Of a stretch of DNA of 64,000 nt, positions 49,854 through 60,949 are shown piece by piece. The position numbers and the translations under genes were made by a program. Positions within the stretch are counted from its first letter, which is position 1, and each line of letters opens with the position of its first letter. The notes under the pieces were generated by a model, which did no database searches, was not told where the DNA came from, and saw only the letters and a list, made by a program, of their open reading frames with translations. This stretch comes from Plotosus lineatus (Eukaryota; Chordata; Actinopteri; Siluriformes; Plotosidae). The stretch is taken from assembly GCA_024760905.1 (NCBI GenBank), contig CM045746.1, positions 4,552,001 to 4,616,000 of the forward strand. Reading direction: 5' to 3'.

Positions 49854-52800
49854 TGCAGCCATGAGGTGGGGGGGCACTAACCAGTGTCTCTCCCCCTCAT
49901 GCCGGTCCCAAGCCCGGAGAAATGCAGAGGGTTGTGTCAGGAAGGGCATCCGACGTAAAACCAATGCCAATTATTGATTATGCAAATCAAAAGTATTACC
50001 TCCATACCGGATCGGTCGAGGCCCGGGTTAACAACGACCGCCATCAGTGCTGTCAATCAACAGGGTGCTGATGGAAATTGGACTACTGTTGGTCGAAGAC
50101 GTCGAAGAAGGAGAGGTGGGAGGCGTGTCCGTAGGCAGAGAGAGAAGAGGAAAGGCATTAGTCTAGGACTGAGAGTGGGGACTTTGAATGTTGGAACTAT
50201 GCACAGAAAAGGTAGAGAGCTGGTTGACATGATGCAGAGGAGGAAGGTGAACATACTGTGTGTTCAGGAGACCAGGTGGAAAGGTAGCAAAGCTAAAAGC
50301 TTAGGAGCAGGGTTTAAGCTATTTTATCACGGTGTGGATGGGAAGAGAAATGGAGTCGGAGTCATCTTGAAGGAGGAGTTTGTCAGGAATGTTCTAAAAG
50401 TGAAAAGAGTGTCAGACAGAGTGATGAATCTCAAGTTAGAAATTGAAGGTGTAATGCTCAATGTTGTTAGTGCTTATGCCCCACAGGCAGGATGTGAGCT
50501 AGAAGAGAAGGAGAGATTCTGGAGTGACTTAGATGAAGTGATGCAGAGTACCCCCAGAGGTGAAAGAGTGGTCATTGGTGCAGACTTCAATGGACATGTT
50601 GGGGCAGGCAACAGAGGGGACGAGGAAGTGATGGGCAGGTTTGGTATCCAGGACAGGAACGCAGAAGGACAGATGTTGATAGATTTTGCAAAAAGGATGG
50701 AAATGGCTGTGGTGAATACTTTCTTCCAGAAGAAACAGGCGCATAGGGTGACTTATGAAAGCGGAGGTAGGCGCACACAGGTAGACTACATCTTGTGTAG
50801 GCGATGTAATTTGAAGGAAGTCAGTGAGTGCAAAGTCATCGTGGGTGAGAGTGTTGCCAAACAGCATAGGATGGTGGTGTGCAGGATGACTCTGATGGTG
50901 AGAAAGGTGAAAAAGGCAAAGGCAGAGCAGAAGACAAAGTGGTGGAAGCTGAAAAAGGAAGAGTGTCGTGTTGTCTTCAAGGAGGAGTTGAAACAGGCTT
51001 TGGGTGGCCAGGAAGTGCTTCCAAATGACTGGACAACCACAGCAAATGTGATCAGGGACACAGGTAGGAGAGTACTTGGTGTGTCCTCTGGAAGGAAAGT
51101 AGATAAGGAGACTTGGTGGTGGAATGAGGAAGTGCAGGAGTGTGTACAAAGGAAAAGGTTAGCCAAGAAGAAGTGGGACATTGAGAGGACCGAAGAGAGT
51201 AAACAGGAGTACAGGGAGACACAGCGTAAGACGAAAGTAGCAGTGGCTAAGGCCAAACAGAGGGTGTATGATGACTTGTATGATAGGTTGGATAGTAAAG
51301 AGGGAGAAAATGATCTATACAGGTTGGCACAGCAGAGAAATAGAGATGGGAAGGACGTGCAGCAAGTTAGATTGATAAAGGACAGAGAGGGAACTGTATT
51401 GACTAATGACAGAAGTGTGCTGGGAAGATGGAAAGAGTACTTTGAAGAGCTGATGAATGAGGAAAATGAGAGAGAAAAAAGAGTAGAAGAGGTAACCATT
51501 GAGGAGCAGGATGTAGCAAAGATCAGTAAGGGTGAAGTGAGAAGGGCATTGAAGAGGATGAAGAATGGAAAGGCAGTTGGTCCTGATGATATATCTGTGG
51601 AGGTATGGAAGTGTCTAGGAGAGGTAGCAGTAGATTTTCTGACAAGAACATTCAACAAGGTACTAGAGAGTGAGCAGATGCCGGGTTGATGAGCCATACG
51701 ATGAAGTTATGGGAAAGAATAGTGGAAGCTAGACTAAGGGCAGAGGTGAGCATTTGTGAACAACAGTTTGGTTTCATGCCAAGAAAGAGCACCACAGATG
51801 CAATGTTTGCCTTGAGGATGTTAATAGAGAAGTACAGAGAAGGTCAGAGGGAGCTACATTGTGCCTTTGTGGATCTGGAAAAAGCATATGACAGGGTGCC
51901 AAGAGAAGAATTGTGGTATTGCATGAGGAAGTCTGGAGTGGCAGAGAAGTATGTTAGAGTGGTGCAGGACATGTATGAGAGATGTAAGACAGTGGTGAGG
52001 TGTGCTGTCGGTGTGACCGATTTAATTCAAGGTGGAGGTGGGACTGCATCAAGGGTCAGCTCTGAGCCCCTTCTTGTTTGCTATGGTGATGGACAGGCTG
52101 ACAGACGAGGTGAGACAAGAATCTCCATGGACTATGATGTTTGCAGATGACATCGTGATCTGTAGTGAGAGCAGAGAACAAGTGCAGGAAAATCTAGAGA
52201 GGTGGAGGTATGCCCTGGAAAGGAGAGGAATGAAGGTTAGCCTCAGAAAATCAGAATACATGTGTGTGAATGAGAAGGACCCAGGAGGAACGGTGATGTT
52301 ACAGGGAGCAGAGATAACGAAGGTGGAGGATTTTAAGTACTTAGGCTCAACAATCCAGAGCAATGGAGAGTGTGGAAAAGAGGTGAAGAAGCGTGTGCAG
52401 GCAGGCTGGAATGGTTGGAGAAAAGTATCCGGTGTGATGTGCGATAGGAGAGTGTCAGCAAGAATGAAGGGAAAAGTGTACAAGATGGTGGTGAGGCCAG
52501 CGATGTTGTATGGCTTAGAAACAGTGGCGCTGAGGAAAAGGCAGGAGGCAGAGCTGGAGGTAGCGGAGATGAAAATGTTGAGGTTCTCCCTGGGAGTAAC
52601 GAGGATGGATAGGATCAGAAATGAGTATATCAGAGGGACAGCCCACGTAAGATGTTTTGGAGACAAAGTCAGAGAGGCTAGATTGAGATGGTTTGGACAT
52701 GTACAGAGGAGGGATAGTGAGTATATTGGCAGTAGGATGCTGAGGTTGGAACTACCAGGCAGAAGGCCTCGAGGAAGACCGAAGAAGAGATTTATGGATG

Positions 52801-52930
52801 TGGTGAAGGAAGACATGAAGGTCGTTGGAGTCAGAAAAGAAGATGCGGAGGACAGGGTGAGGTGGAGGCGGATGATTTGCTGTGGCGACCCCTGAAGGGA
52901 GCAGCCGAAAGTAAAAGAAGAAAGAAGAAG
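49854..52930 (+). mobile_element. RTE/BovB-like LINE, copy 3, full length with 20-bp TSD
   Basis: ACTCAGTTTCATGTATACAA at 49834-49853 and 52931-52950 is a perfect 20-bp target duplication. The 5' leader (TGCAGCCATGAGGTGGGGGG) and 3' end with (GAA)-type tail are both present. It is inserted into the inverted RT piece of LINE E. Confidence 0.95.
49974..52895 (+). pseudogene. LINE endonuclease-RT (copy 3), one 82-bp deletion and one frame break
   Basis: The first frame (49974-51689, 571 codons) carries a complete endonuclease and the start of the RT, and unlike copies 1 and 2 it has no nonsense codon. At 51684 about 82 bp found in copy 1 (from after GAGCAGATGCCGG to before GTTGATGAGCC) are missing, which shifts frame. 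The RT continues at 51686-52150 ([10 protein letters not shown]). A small replacement near 52016-52030 (ACCGATTTAATTCAAGG for ACACAAGAGTTCAAGG) shifts frame again. The rest (52032-52895) holds [19 protein letters not shown] and GRPKKR. The endonuclease could in principle still be made. Confidence 0.92.
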
Positions 52931-54192
52931 ACTCAGTTTCATGTATACAAATCTATTTTCATGTGTCCAGGGTGAGAATGGGTTGACTCAGTACTTTGCT
53001 TGTAATACTGGTACCTGTCAGGGATGTATACTTAGTCCACAATTGTTTATTATTTTTATTAATAAGCTTGTTCATCTTATGGAAGATTGGTGGTAAAGGT
53101 GTCTTTGTATCCAATGATTTTAAAGATATATTTGCTATTATGTTTGCTGATGTTTCGTTAATTGCTGATACTGCTTTACAATTACAAAGGAAAATTAATG
53201 GTGTTCTGTGATTTAACTGGTATGAAAATAAATTTGAATAAGACAAAGGTGATAGTCTTCAGAAATGGTAGTCCGTTGAGGAGTTATGAGAAGTGGAATT
53301 TTAATGGTAAAAATATCGAAGTTGTATCTATTTACAGATACCTAGGTTTTGTGTTCTCACCTAAATTAAGTTGGTCTCGAGCTTAAAGTTGTTTAGCAGC
53401 TCAAGGCACTAAAGCTATGATGGTTATTAATAGATTTCAGAATACATTTGGTTTCTTACCATGTAATGATTTGTTTAAAGTATTTGATACTATTGTTAAG
53501 CCAATCTTGTGTTATGGTTCAGAAATATGGGGTACTTCTTTCTGCAAAATAATTGAAAATGTACAAATTAAGATGTGCAAAAGAATATTAAAGGTTAAAC
53601 GAAATACTTGTGATGTAATGGTTCTAGGTGAATGTGGTAGGGTACCTCTTCAATTATGCTATATGACAAGAGCTGTAAGATGTTGGTGTAAATTATTATG
53701 TAGGGACGAATCTCGCTTGCCTTTTCAGTGTTATAAAATGCTTCTAATCCATTCCAGAAGTGTTTTCGTAACCTGGATTTTTCGTAAGTTGAACCGCATT
53801 TTACATGTAAAACGTGTGATTCGTTCCAAGGCCCCCAATACTACCCCCTAAACCTCTTAAAAATTATGAAAGTATACCTTTTGAAGGCCTTCTGCTTCAA
53901 TACCGATGGTAGATGGGTTTTGGCCATATTCTTTTGCGATATCACTCAACTGCATGCCACGAGCCCACTTCTTTTCACTCGTACTGGGAATCACACTTGC
54001 GCACGTTGACCATGTCTTCTTAGCAGAGTTATAATCTTACAAATGTTTATGCAAGGTTAAAAGCCTGAGCCAAAAAATAAAGTTGCAGTGAGCACACTCG
54101 AAAAACTCACAAAACAACTCTGTCCTTTACACGAAATGCATTATGGAGATGCAGCTCCATAATAGCCAATGGGAGGGAGCTGCGTCATCCCT

Positions 54193-54430
54193 CTTAGCCA
54201 ATGGGAGGCCAGCGGGGCAGCATGTTGGGAGATGGCCAATGGGAGGCCAGCGGGGTGGCATGTTGGGAGATGGCCAATGGGAGGCCAGCGGGGCGGCATG
54301 TTGGGAGATGGCCAATGGGAGGCCAGCGGGGCGGCATGTTGGGAGATGGCCAATGGGAGGCCAGCGGGGCGGCATGTTGGGAGATGGCCAATGGGAGGCC
54401 AGCGGGGCGGCATGTTGGGAGATGGCCAAT
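54193..54430. repeat. 38-bp tandem repeat, about six units, within a Tigger-like element
   Basis: The unit GGCCAATGGGAGGCCAGCGG plus 18 bases (ends TGTTGGGAGAT) recurs at 38-bp spacing with one or two substitutions between units. A single unit is present in the sister elements at 11095-11135 and about 60653-60690, so it expanded from one copy. Each unit contains CCAATGGGAGG, the reverse of an ATTGG CCAAT box. Confidence 0.92.
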
Positions 54431-54639
54431 GAGAGAGCAACTTGCGCATTGTTTGAATTTTTGAGATGGTTCTTTTGTAACGTGAATTTGTTTCGTGTCC
54501 AGACAGAAATTTTAGGAAAATGCATTTCGTAACCTGGATTTTTCGTTTGTTGGGACTTTTGTAAGGTACTGTATTGTTTTGTACCACTGTATTTTAAACT
54601 GTTTTCTTTATTTTTTTCTTTCTTTTTTTTTATTGGCCT

Positions 54640-57600
54640 CCGTTTGTCTAAGAAGACGATGGGTTGTGCCGTGATGAGGTGGAACTGGAGCAGCATCTGC
54701 GATGGCTAAAGAGCCCAATCCTGGAATGCCAGTCCCTGCTGCAGTATCCGCAGATGAATTCTGTACTGGCCAGTGAACTTGGTGATGCTTTGCTCCTCAG
54801 TCTCCTCTGCCTCTGTCTTTCCTCCTGAGCTCTTTTGATGCCCTCGCTGACAGTTCTTCTCCATGTTGGGTGATCCTGTGATGTAGACTCCCATGACCCA
54901 GTGGCTATACCTGTTAACTTGAGGTCTCTTTTACAGACATCAGAGTACCTCAGTTGTGGGCGGCCAACTGGGTTGAGTACCTTCCACTCGTTGTCCATAC
55001 AGCAGGTCTTTTGGGAGACGACCTTTGTCCATACGCCTAACATGTCCTAGCCAGTGCAAGGCGCCTCTGGCTCTGCATGGCAAAGATTGAGAGGGACTTG
55101 TCTTTGCTGAGGACGTCGCGGTTGGTGGTCTTGTCTTTCCACATGATGCCTTGTATCTGACATAGGCAGCTCATGTGGTACGCATTCAGCTTTGCCTCTT
55201 GTCTCGTGTAGGTTGACCACATTTTGCTGCCACAGAGGAGAGTGCTGAGAACACATGCCTGATGCACTTTCAGCTTTGTGTTAATGGTCAGGTTTTTGTT
55301 CTCCCAGACTCTCGTAGTGAGTTTGGACATCACTCCTGTGGCTTGTGGCTTTCCTGATACGAGCAGTGATCTCTGCGTCCAGAGACAGGTTGTCTGAGAT
55401 AATAGAGCCCAAGTATCGGAAGCGGTTAACATTAGCCAACTGTGAGCCATTGATGGAGATTGAGGGTGGAATTGGAGGGTTCTGAGCTATGATCTGGGTT
55501 TTTTGGTTTTTTTTTTTTTTTATGCTGATTGTGAGCGTAAACTCTCGGCAAGCATGAGAGAAGTGGTCCATAAGGCGTTGTAGACCATCTTGAGTATGAC
55601 TTGCTAGGGCAGCATCATCAGCAAACAGCATTTCTCTGATGAGGACACATGTGACTTTGGATTTAGCCCTGAGTCGGCTTTCCATCGTGTCTGGTGTGGA
55701 TGTAGACACCATCAGAGGAAGAGTCAAAGTACAGAAGGAGAGAGAAGATGCCAAAGAGTGTGGGGGCGAGTACGCATCCTTGCTTGACCTCACTGAGAAT
55801 ATAGAAAGGTTCAGATGTAGCACCGTCAAAGCTCACTATTCCTTTCATATCTGTGTGAAAGGACTTGATAAGACTCAATAGCTTAGGTGGGCAGCCTATT
55901 CATTGAAGAAGACTGAAAAGGCCACTGTGGCTGACAAGATCGAAATCCTTGGTGAGGTCAACAAAAGTCAGGTATAGAAGTTGACGCCGTTCTCTGCACT
56001 TTTCTTGGAGTTGTCGTGTGGCGAATATCATGTCGATAGTTGAATGACCTGATCTAAATCCACATTGTGACTCTGGGTATTCTCTTTCTGCGAGGGATTG
56101 CAGTCTTGTGAGTATGACACGTCCGAACACCTTGCCTATGATGCTGAGGAGAGATAGTTCACGATAATTGTTGCAGTCTGAGCGGTCACCTTTATTTTTA
56201 TATAGTGTCACAATCTTGGCATCCATCATATCATGTGGCACCTCTCCTTCTTTCCAGCACAGACACAGTAGCTCATGGAGGTGTGGGAGGAGGCCTGACT
56301 TCCCTGCTTTGATTAACTCTGGAGGAATGGCATCATTTCCTGGTCATTTCCTGGTGCCTTGCCACTGGCTAATACATTTATGGCCTTATCAAGGTCTGCC
56401 ATGGTGGGCTCAGCATCGAGGTGACTCATGACTGGGAGTTCAGGGATGCTGTTTAAGGCTTCCTGAGATCCTGTGTTTTGAGTTGAGTGGAGATCGAGGG
56501 AGTGCTCCATCCACCTTTCCGTCTGTTTGCTGTGGTCAGAGACTATAAGCCTTTCTTTGGACTTGAGGGGGGCTGTTCTCTTTGTGGCTGGGCCTGTAGC
56601 TTGTTTAATACCTTCATACATGGCTGTAATGTTGCCAGTCAAAGATGCGTGTTCCACTTTGTGGCAAAGCTCCAGCCAGTAGTTGTTTGCACATTTCCTG
56701 GCCATTTCCTGACTTCCTGCTCTGGCTTTACGTAGGAGGTTGAAGTTTCCATGCGTTGGATGTTGCTTCCATGTGATCAGAGCTTGTCTTTTAGCATCAG
56801 TAAGAGGCTCAAGCATTTGAAGATTGAAGAACCAGTATTTATTTGTTTTTTTTGTACTCATACCATAAGCATCTATGGCACAGGAATGGATTTCAGCGCT
56901 AAGAAAGGACCATTTAGCTTCTGCCGAGGAGTCATCTTCAGCACCAGGAAGTACACTGATGGAGGAGGGGAAAGTGTTGGTTTTCTCCAAGTCTGTTGTG
57001 TCGGCAGTTTGTATCTTTGTCAAGCCCTCGATCTTCGCATGGTGAAGTGCTCCCGGATTCAGCACAATTTTACTCATGACGGTGATCCATGTCACAGTAG
57101 GCACTGTAATAACTTCTTGTGTTGTGCGCAATTTGGCCCTTTTGGTGATGACTAGGTCACGCTGGTGTCAGTGACAGGAGCGTGGGTGCATCCATGAGAC
57201 TGTGATTACCTACTTCCCAAACAAAGATATTCGTGATTCAAAGCTGTCTGTTGCAGCAGAGTTCTAGTAACCTCTGCCCATTTTCATTTAGTTTATTGAC
57301 TCCATGGTGACCGATACATGTGGGTCAGTCGTCATGCAAGGTGCCGAATGTATTGTTGAAGTCAACAAGCAGATAAAGGTCTTCAGTTTGGGATATCTGC
57401 CCAACCAAAGAATTGAAGTCATCATAGAAAGCATCCTTCTCATCAGGACTGGAGGTGAGGGTAGGGGCATAGCATGACATGAGGTTTACAGGGCCAGTAC
57501 TAGAGTTTAGTCGCATAGTGAGTAAACATGCTGTGCCTCCTGTTGGTGGTTGAATCATGGGAAGAAGCGATGTTCTGACTGCAAACCCCACACCATGATC

Positions 57601-58600
57601 ACGATGCTCATCCTGTCCCTTTTCCTTCTAGAAGAAAGTATAGTTCTTCTCTTGGATGGACCCGTTATCAGCCAATCTTGTCTCTTGTAAGGCTGCAATG
57701 TCGACATTAAGCCTCATCAGTTCTAAGTCAATTATTGAGGTTTTGCGTGTGTCACTGATCTGTTGTAGATCACTTGATAACCTGGCATCATTGTTCGTAC
57801 ATTCCAGCTTGCTATGCGAAGTGCTGGCAACCTCATTTTTTTCTTTCTTCATCCCAGGTGCACTGTTTGCAGTCTGCTTGTCTGGCTTACACCATAATCT
57901 CCTTGCACCCCAAGAAGCAGGCAGATTGTGGCAGATTAACAAGTAACTGACTGGGGGCTTCCCAGCATACGGTGGGCGATAGTTAATCAGTGGAACACAA
58001 AGGCTTCTCCCACCGTCAACCCGTGGAGCCCTACTCTTCCCCTATTAGGTTGGACTTATAACCCGTAACTGCTGTAACCCGTGTTGTGCCTTCGTGCATG
58101 ACACAAAGATGGAGTGTCCTCTCCATGGCGCAATGCTTGGGCTAGTCTGTGGAGATCCTGGGCTGCCCAAACGTCAAGATCCCCCTCTTGGCCACATTGA
58201 TGTTGTCCAGAGGAAAGCAATGCTGTACACCTGGCATCAGTTTGGCTGCAGGAGTTGCCAGGAAGATGGTCGATGACCTAGACTGCAGGACTCCACGCCG
58301 ATATTTCTGTCAGGGTTGTTTCCCTTAGCCTTTCACTATCCTTGGTACTCACAAGGCAGTGAGACTATTTAACCCATAGCTGGAGGTCATGTTGGTGGTT
58401 ATCAGGGAGTGTCCATGCACCGGTGGGCCTGCATACTGCACCTCTAGGGGCATGACCTTCTCCGAGCCCTCATAGTACGGCCTGGGACTGCAAGGTTCCC
58501 AGTTGCCCATATGTCGCCACAGGGAGGCACTATGTAGGAATTGTCTGAGAGACTATCCCACACCGTGGTGTGGGAGCAGGGAAGTCTGAAGCATTCTGCT
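54640..58600 (-). mobile_element. APE-type LINE with zinc-knuckle C-terminus (LINE D)
   Basis: The - strand order is a 5' leader (about 58600-57960), endonuclease, linker, RT and C-terminal finger, ending near 54640. The 3' terminus of the same family is captured in the chimera at 27015-27342. No target duplication was identified. Confidence 0.78.
54648..57942 (-). pseudogene. LINE D endonuclease-RT, multiply frameshifted
   Basis: The endonuclease shows LNVDIAALQETRLADNGSIQ (about 57700), CYAPTLTSSPDEKDAFYDDF (about 57480) and LLVDFNNTFG where GDFNAR-like residues are expected. A linker frame runs at 57131-56313. The RT includes MPHDMMDAKIVTLYKNKGDR, FRSGHSTIDMIFATRQLQEK and LTFVDLTKDFDLVS (box A, about 55950). 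KEMLFADDAALAS-like sequence (here REMLFADDAALASHTQDG) is near 55630, so the FADD box is present. The C-terminus is CGYCSRDWHSRIGLFSHRR. At least six frame breaks are visible. The clade may be I/Ingi-related, but this is uncertain. Confidence 0.82.
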
Positions 58601-58637
58601 TCTTTTTTTCGGCTCATGCAAGCCTGTCCAGAGACGC

Positions 58638-59072
58638 TTGCTGAGTAGCTCCTTCAGTGGATGACTGAGACATCCTCAGTGCAGGAAGGAGCGCTACCGT
58701 AGGTCGTTTATTCCCACCGCTGTCAGACTGTACAACGCCACTTTGTAACTGTCTGTGAAAATACCGGTTATGTGCAATAAAAACCCCGTGCACTTTAATC
58801 AACCACATCTACCCCACTGACTGTGAACCATATCAACCCATCTACTCTGATTCAGATACATATACACTTGAATATAGGCCAGTCTACAAAGTTGTTCCCT
58901 TCTTTTCTTTTATTGTTTATTAATTTATACTATTTATGTATCTATTTATTTATTTACTTGTATGTTTGTATATGTATCTATTTTTGCACCCCCTACTGAT
59001 GGTACCTCAAGAGCCTGTAACAGTGAATTTCTCCATTGGGAGATTAATAAAGCTGTATCTTATCTTATCTTA
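58638..59072 (+). mobile_element. 5'-truncated CR1/Rex1-type LINE end (LINE B family)
   Basis: It matches the 3' 430 bp of LINE B (YRRSFIPTAVRLYN coding end, then TTAATAAAGCTGTATCTTATC) and has a (TATCT)n tail at 59051-59072. It joins a Tc1 element directly at 59073. Confidence 0.9.
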
Positions 59073-59756
59073 TCTGGTTTTGGCACTGTGAGCAGGTGCC
59101 AGGTCGTGCTGGAAAATGAAATCTTCATCTCCATAAATCTTTTCAGCAGATGGAAGCATGAAGTGCTCCAAAATCTCCTGATAACTAGCTGCATTGATCC
59201 TGCCCTTGATAAAACACAGTGCACCAGCACCAGCAGCTGACATGGCACCCCAGACCATCACTGACTGTGGGTACTTGACACTGGACTTCAGACATTTTGG
59301 CATTTCCTTCTCTCCAGTTTTCCTCCAGACTCTGGTACCTTGATTTCTGAATGACATGCAGAATTTGCTTTCATCCAAAAAAAAGTACTTTGGACCACTG
59401 AGAAACAGTCCAGTGCTGCTTCTCTGTAGCCCAGGTCAGGCGCTTCTGCCGCTGTTTCTCGTTCAAAAGTGGCTTGACCTGGGGAACGCGGCACCTGTAG
59501 CCCATTGCCTGCACACGCCTGTGCACGGTGGCTCTGGATGTTTCTACTCCAGTCCACTGCTTCTACAGGTCCCCCAAGGTCTGGAATTGGCCCTTCTTTC
59601 ACTTTTTCCTTTCCACAGATGTCCCACTGAGGTTCTTTGATACAGCACTCTGGGAACAGCCTATTCGCTCAGAGATTTCTTTGTGTCTAACCCTCTTGCT
59701 TGAGGGTGTCAATGATGGCCTTCTGGACAGCAGTCAGGTCAGCAGTCTTGCCCATG
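59073..59756 (-). pseudogene. Tc1-like transposase, truncated and shifted (copy 2)
   Basis: It begins MGKTADLTAVQKAIIDTLKQ at 59756 and contains sequence lost from copy 1, including RCRVPQVKPLLN-type linker residues near 59480. The catalytic DESKFCMSF region follows, then HDLAPAHSAKT at 59073-59105, where the gene ends at the LINE junction. The last third of DD34E is missing, and there are frame changes at about 59380 and 59640. Confidence 0.85.
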
Positions 59757-59931
59757 ATTGCGGTTTTGAGTATTGAACCAGGCTGGGAGTTTTTAAAAGC
59801 CTCAGGAATTTTTTTGCAGGTGTTTCGAGTTAATGCGTTGATTCAGATGATTAGGTTAATAGCTTGTTTAGAGTACCTTTTCATGATATGCTAATTTTTT
59901 GAGATAGGAATTTTGGGTTTTCATGAGCTAT

Positions 59932-60063
59932 ATTTATAGATGTGGTGAAGGAATACATGAAGGTCGTTGGAGTCAGAGAAGATGCAGAGTACAGGGTGAG
60001 ATGGAGGCGGATGATTTGCTCTGGCAATCCCTGAAGGGAAAAGCCGAAAGGAAAAGAAGAATG
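59932..60063 (+). mobile_element. Very short RTE LINE 3' end inside Tc1 copy 2
   Basis: It starts ATAGATGTGGTGAAGGAATA and ends CCGAAAGGAAAAGAAGAA, which is only the last about 130 bp of the LINE. The Tc1 sequence resumes with TGCGAAAATCATCAGTATTA. Confidence 0.85.
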
Positions 60064-60133
60064 CGAAAATCATCAGTATTAAAGCAGTAAAAGACCTGAA
60101 ATATTTCAGTTCGTGTGCAATGAATCTAAAATA

Positions 60134-60399
60134 CAGTCGGCCCCCAACTTACGAAATTAATCTGCTCCAGAGCCCTTTTCGTATAGCGGGGATCTCGTAA
60201 GTAGGGGTCGCATCTTGCATGTTAAATGCCTAATTCGTTCCAAGGCTCCAGTCTTTAGACTGGAGAAACCCTTTAAAAATGAAATGATAAAAGTACACCA
60301 ATTTTGTATAAAATATGTTAAAAGTAAAAGAAAATTATTTATTAAACCATTTAAACATTTTATTAACATATGAATTAAACCATTATTAGACATTATTTT

Positions 60400-60433
<34 letters not shown>

Positions 60434-60856
60434 TTTTCCTCTCTCTTGCTCTCTCTGACGCGTGCTGCGGGCCACGCCCACAAGACGTGGAATTCAAAGC
60501 GCATTCTCTGCTTGACAAACTCAACTTTAATTTGATTCCTTGAGGGATCGGAATTCCAGATGAGCTCAAATGCTCCCACATTTATTAAACATTTACTGAA
60601 TTAAAACAACTTAAAAAACTAAACTAAAGAGTGAAGCTTCCTTCTGTCTCTATCTGGGAGGCCAGCGGGGTGGGATGCTGAGAGACAGCCAATGAGAGAG
60701 CAACTCGTGTGTCGTGTGAAATTTTGATTGGTGCGTTTGAATTTCTTTTCATAAGAGGGGGTTGTTTCGTATTTCGGGGATGGAAACTCAGGAAAATGCT
60801 TTTTCGTAACCCGGGGATTACGTACACAGGGGTCTTCGTAAGTTGAGGACCGACTG
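60134..60856. mobile_element. Tigger-like MITE, complete, in Tc1 copy 2
   Basis: CAGTCGGCCCCCAACTTACG at left is repeated inverted at right (...CGTAAGTTGAGGACCGACTG). The flanks are TA and CA, where Tc1 copies elsewhere suggest an original TA. It is 723 bp with a (CA)n tract at 60403-60430. It has no coding capacity and serves as the reference copy for the fragments at 320-567 and 1335-5132. Confidence 0.9.
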
Positions 60857-60949
60857 CATATGAAAGTTTAATTTTTATCAGTACATTACAGAAAATAATG
60901 AACTTTATCACAATATGCTAATTTTTGAGAAGGTCTAGTATTAATATTA

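Larger units (their letters stand above)
48870..53744 (-). mobile_element. LINE E with twin-priming inversion, split by RTE LINE copy 3
   Basis: The 14-bp duplication TAATCCATTCCAGA at 48856-48869 and 53745-53758 bounds it. The 3' part (C-terminal domain) is on the - strand at 48870-49595. The 5' part (RT) is on the + strand at 49596-49853 and 52951-53744. The two parts meet in element coordinates with a 7-nt overlap (ATGCTTC), the signature of twin priming. RTE LINE copy 3 was added later. Confidence 0.88.
49596..53744 (+). pseudogene. LINE E reverse transcriptase, interrupted and decayed
   Basis: The part before the insertion has AGFRSKYSTVDMFILQSLVQ and LFVDFSKAFDTVRHDLLL (RT box A with its Asp). 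After the insertion GTCQGCILSPQLFIIF continues box B. The FADV...SLIADTALQLQ region shows that the catalytic box (normally FADDV) is decayed. The end is YGSEIWGTSFCKIIENVQIK and GECGRVPLQLCY. Several frame breaks occur between 53.09 and 53.42 kb. Confidence 0.75.
48832..54589. mobile_element. Tigger-like element hosting two nested LINEs
   Basis: The left end (GGTACCTCACTTTACGAAAT, preceded by TA) and right end (...GTACCACTG, followed by TA) pair as in the 10435-11289 element. The interior resumes after the LINE insertion at 53745 with GTTTTCGTAACCTGG and the HTH relic (about 53880-53995). The element is some 880 bp once the insert is removed. Confidence 0.8.
59073..60938 (-). mobile_element. 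Tc1-like transposon, copy 2, left part lost
   Basis: The right end ...AAGGTCTAG is followed by TA. The interior matches copy 1, and the region from 59073 leftward has been replaced by a LINE end. It is interrupted by a short RTE LINE piece (59932-60063) and a Tigger-like MITE (60134-60856). Confidence 0.88.

Noticed and set aside
54193..54430. CRISPR-like array
   Set aside because: Head-to-tail units without distinct spacers, in a vertebrate genome and inside a MITE.
54143..54532. Repetitive-protein frames on both strands of the 38-bp tandem repeat
   Set aside because: 38 is not a multiple of three, yet several frames remain open because the unit lacks stops. This is a minisatellite inside a transposon end, not a gene.
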